From contig JALHSW010000545.1 of assembly GCA_022865365.1 (NCBI GenBank), positions 1-6,241 on the forward strand: a DNA stretch of 6,241 nt, read 5' to 3'. Below the pieces are notes generated by a model that was not told the DNA's origin, searched no databases, and saw only the letters and a program-made list of their open reading frames with translations. The stretch is from Acidimicrobiia bacterium. GTDB taxonomy: Bacteria; Actinomycetota; Acidimicrobiia; IMCC26256; PALSA-555. A program made the translations under genes and the position numbers. The number at the start of each line of letters is the position of its first letter. Positions within the stretch are counted from its first letter, which is position 1. This document shows, piece by piece, positions 5,616 to 6,241 of this stretch.

Positions 5616-6241
5616 GTGCCGGACTGGGGCGAGCTCCAGGAGGATCAGCTGCGCTTCCTGGCGCGCACCCTCCCCGACGAGCTCGCGTATCGCAACCTCG
5701 ATGCCGGGACGTCCCTCACCTTCGCGGAGTGGGACGCCGCGTCGAACCGTCTCGCCCGCGGACTCCTCGCGATCGGCGTCGAGCGAGGCGACCGTGTCTC
5801 GATCTACCTCCCCTCCGACGAGGTGCTGCGCTGGATCGTGTCCTACGCCGCTGTCCACAAGGCGGGTGCGGTAGTCGTCCCGACCAACACCCGCCAGACG
5901 GTGCCCGAGCTCACCACCATCCTCGGCCACGCCGAGATCGTCGCGATGCTCACGTGCGAGTCGCTGCTCCCGACCGCGCTCGAGGTTCAGACACATCTCC
6001 CTGCGTTGCGCACGATCATCACGGCCGGTGGCGCGGCGAGCCCGAACCTCAGAGAGCGGGACGACGTCCGGGAGTGGGACGACGTGCTCCACGACGACGC
6101 GTCGGACTTCCAGGTGCCGGTCGCGCTCACCGACCTCGCCGACATCATGTACACGTCGGGGACCACGGGGCTCCCCAAGGGCATCGCCGTGCGTCACGAC
6201 AACGTCGCGATGATCCCGAACAACGAGCCGTGCTGGACGGG
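5616..6241 (+). CDS. Acyl-CoA synthetase (AMP-binding/ANL superfamily), N-terminal part
   Basis: ATP-dependent activation of a carboxylic acid through an acyl-adenylate to its CoA thioester, the entry step for the degradation enzymes encoded opposite. Only 208 codons of an expected 500-550 are present; the frame is open at the right edge. The N-terminal pattern (LTFAEWDAASNRLARGLLAI, then GVERGDRVSIYLPS) and the KAGAVVVPTNTRQT stretch are typical of the family. The ATP/AMP-binding A3 motif YTSGTTGLPKG occupies residues 179-189. The C-terminal adenylation and lid motifs are outside the window. GTG 5616 is the only reasonable start: it begins MPDWGELQEDQL, a normal N-terminus, and the TANNNT box 7 bases upstream supports it. 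The substrate class (fatty acid, steroid side chain, aromatic) cannot be told from this part. Confidence 0.9.
   Translation, partial: MPDWGELQEDQLRFLARTLPDELAYRNLDAGTSLTFAEWDAASNRLARGLLAIGVERGDRVSIYLPSDEVLRWIVSYAAVHKAGAVVVPTNTRQTVPELTTILGHAEIVAMLTCESLLPTALEVQTHLPALRTIITAGGAASPNLRERDDVREWDDVLHDDASDFQVPVALTDLADIMYTSGTTGLPKGIAVRHDNVAMIPNNEPCWT

Noticed and set aside
5431..5874. Plus-strand frame across the intergenic region and the start of the synthetase.
   Set aside because: Ser/Arg/Pro-rich and in a different frame from the synthetase, whose own frame carries clear family motifs.

Overview
The window looks like a piece of chromosome from a high-GC, actinobacterium-like organism that degrades lipids or steroids. 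The evidence is the strongly GC-rich codon use, GTG starts, mycobacterial-style protein families (a fused two-domain acyl-CoA dehydrogenase, a small [3Fe-4S]-type ferredoxin, an actinobacterial HisN-type phosphatase), and several genes whose only upstream signal is a TANNNT box seven bases before the start codon, as in leaderless actinobacterial genes. The phylum is an inference from these traits. No RNA gene, mobile element, CRISPR array or long repeat is visible.

Layout. Five genes lie on the minus strand, read from right to left: a thiolase (5427-4246), an inositol-monophosphatase/HisN-family phosphatase (about 4210 or 4300 to 3416), an FGGY-family carbohydrate kinase (3396-2047), a small ferredoxin (1988-1779), and a tandem-domain acyl-CoA dehydrogenase (1644 to beyond the left edge). 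One plus-strand gene, an acyl-CoA synthetase (AMP-binding family), starts at 5616 and runs off the right edge. The thiolase and synthetase diverge from a 188-bp intergenic region. The first three minus-strand genes are tightly packed (overlap or almost none, then 19 bp). The ferredoxin follows after 58 bp and the dehydrogenase after 134 bp. No stretch over 300 bases lacks a gene.

How the genes fit together. The synthetase would activate a carboxylic acid to its CoA thioester. The dehydrogenase would introduce the alpha-beta double bond, and the thiolase would cleave the 3-ketoacyl-CoA. That gives most of a beta-oxidation round; the hydratase and hydroxyacyl dehydrogenase are not in the window. 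The ferredoxin could serve a redox enzyme elsewhere, such as a P450. The kinase and phosphatase between thiolase and ferredoxin are not standard beta-oxidation partners, and their substrates are unknown.

Regulation. A perfect 6-6-6 inverted repeat lies in the thiolase/synthetase divergent region, and a close variant of it overlaps the predicted promoter of the dehydrogenase. This suggests one regulator controls both ends of the cluster. Four of the six genes share TANNNT-N7-start geometry. For the phosphatase this geometry points to an unusual ATC start codon.
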